The notes under the pieces were generated by a model, which worked only from the letters and a program-made list of their open reading frames with translations, had not been told where the DNA came from and did no database searches. Source: Synergistaceae bacterium (GTDB lineage: Bacteria > Synergistota > Synergistia > Synergistales > Synergistaceae). From it: DNA of 6,428 bases. Numbering within the stretch: the first letter of the stretch is position 1; each line of letters begins with the position of its first letter. The stretch covers positions 1-6,428 of the forward strand of contig JAITAT010000132.1 in the NCBI GenBank assembly GCA_031283975.1, in the 5' to 3' direction. Positions 6,060 to 6,428 of the stretch are shown in pieces. The position numbers were made by a program, and so were the translations under genes.

Positions 6060-6428
6060 TTACAAAGCGAGAAGCGCCAGCGACTCGTTATGAGCGGCGT
6101 TGTTGGCCCTGCCGCGTATGGATGTGGGGCATATTTCGCCGAAACTGTAGAACCCCGACAGTGAGATATTTCGAGACAGCCCGTCGCGGAGCGTCTCCGC
6201 TTCGAGCCCGTTATCGCCCGCCATGACGTAGTATCTCGCCACGCATGATACGGCAAACACCGCGGAATATCTGTAGCCCTCGTCCTCGTTGAGTTTCATC
6301 TTATTCAGCAAGTCTTCGAGACCGTTTTGCGCCGATATTTTGATATCACCCTTCTGAAGGATCCCGATCGATATTACGCTTCCCTGCGGCACCTCGCCTA
6401 TCGCCGTTCCGGAACCTGTTTGCGTATC
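6060..6428 (-). CDS. FIST-domain protein, C-terminal part (5' end beyond window)
   Basis: Only the last 122 residues are visible; the frame is open to the right edge, so the GTG at 6392 should not be taken as the start. The sequence matches the end of a FIST_C domain as I know it: a small-residue run containing SCVARYYVMAG (roughly the FSCxxR signature), then GFYSFGEICP, and a terminal HNESLALLAL corresponding to the usual HNxTxxxxxL ending. FIST (F-box and intracellular signal transduction) domains were described by bioinformatics as sensory modules likely to bind small ligands such as amino acids, often encoded near signalling proteins. Complete bacterial proteins are usually about 380-400 residues, so about two-thirds is missing. 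The TAA stop lies 44 bases before the hybrid kinase start on the same strand, so this gene probably heads or precedes it in one operon and supplies a sensed signal to that kinase. Biochemical function is unproven. Confidence 0.8.
   Translation of the reverse strand, partial: DTQTGSGTAIGEVPQGSVISIGILQKGDIKISAQNGLEDLLNKMKLNEDEGYRYSAVFAVSCVARYYVMAGDNGLEAETLRDGLSRNISLSGFYSFGEICPTSIRGRANNAAHNESLALLAL

Overview
This is a moderately GC-rich bacterial window with dense, mostly signalling-related genes. Five protein genes dominate, two of them cut by the window edges. No rRNA, tRNA, CRISPR array or insertion sequence is visible. An amino-acid racemase of the ornithine-racemase family, a FeoA-tailed DtxR regulator and large cytoplasmic signalling proteins together fit an anaerobic amino-acid-fermenting bacterium. 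Synergistota or a clostridial relative is my best guess, but this is inference from gene content and no marker gene settles it.

Layout, left to right. On the + strand, the 3' part of an ornithine-racemase-like PLP enzyme (2-655) runs directly into a DtxR/MntR-type metalloregulator (676-1347), a two-gene transcription unit. It converges on a - strand unit holding one gene, a PlsC-type lysophosphatidate acyltransferase (1397-2032). That gene sits behind a 199-base gap containing a TATAAT promoter element, an inverted repeat over the expected -35 region, and the terminator of the next operon. The rest of the - strand, read right to left, is one operon: a FIST-domain protein (partial, 6060-6428), a 910-residue soluble hybrid histidine kinase (3283-6015), and a receiver/HD-GYP response regulator (2232-3293) overlapping the kinase by 11 bases. 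A simple rho-independent terminator (2179-2200) closes it.

Likely working of the operon (inference): FIST domains are proposed small-ligand sensors. The kinase has no membrane segment and carries a coiled coil, PAS, HisKA, HATPase, a degenerate receiver, a true receiver and an Hpt domain, so it could run an internal phosphorelay after sensing a cytoplasmic signal. The phosphate or the conformational signal would pass to the adjacent response regulator. That regulator is the most unusual protein here. Two histidines expected to bind metal in its HD-GYP domain are arginines (R169 and R209), and its receiver has Cys15 in place of the second pocket acid. It may therefore be a non-catalytic c-di-GMP binder or protein-interaction output rather than a working phosphodiesterase.

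The racemase/DtxR pair and the acyltransferase look like ordinary housekeeping or accessory genes. The racemase is divergent at a motif expected near the cofactor, and the DtxR protein has a metal site mixing MntR-like and DtxR-like ligands.
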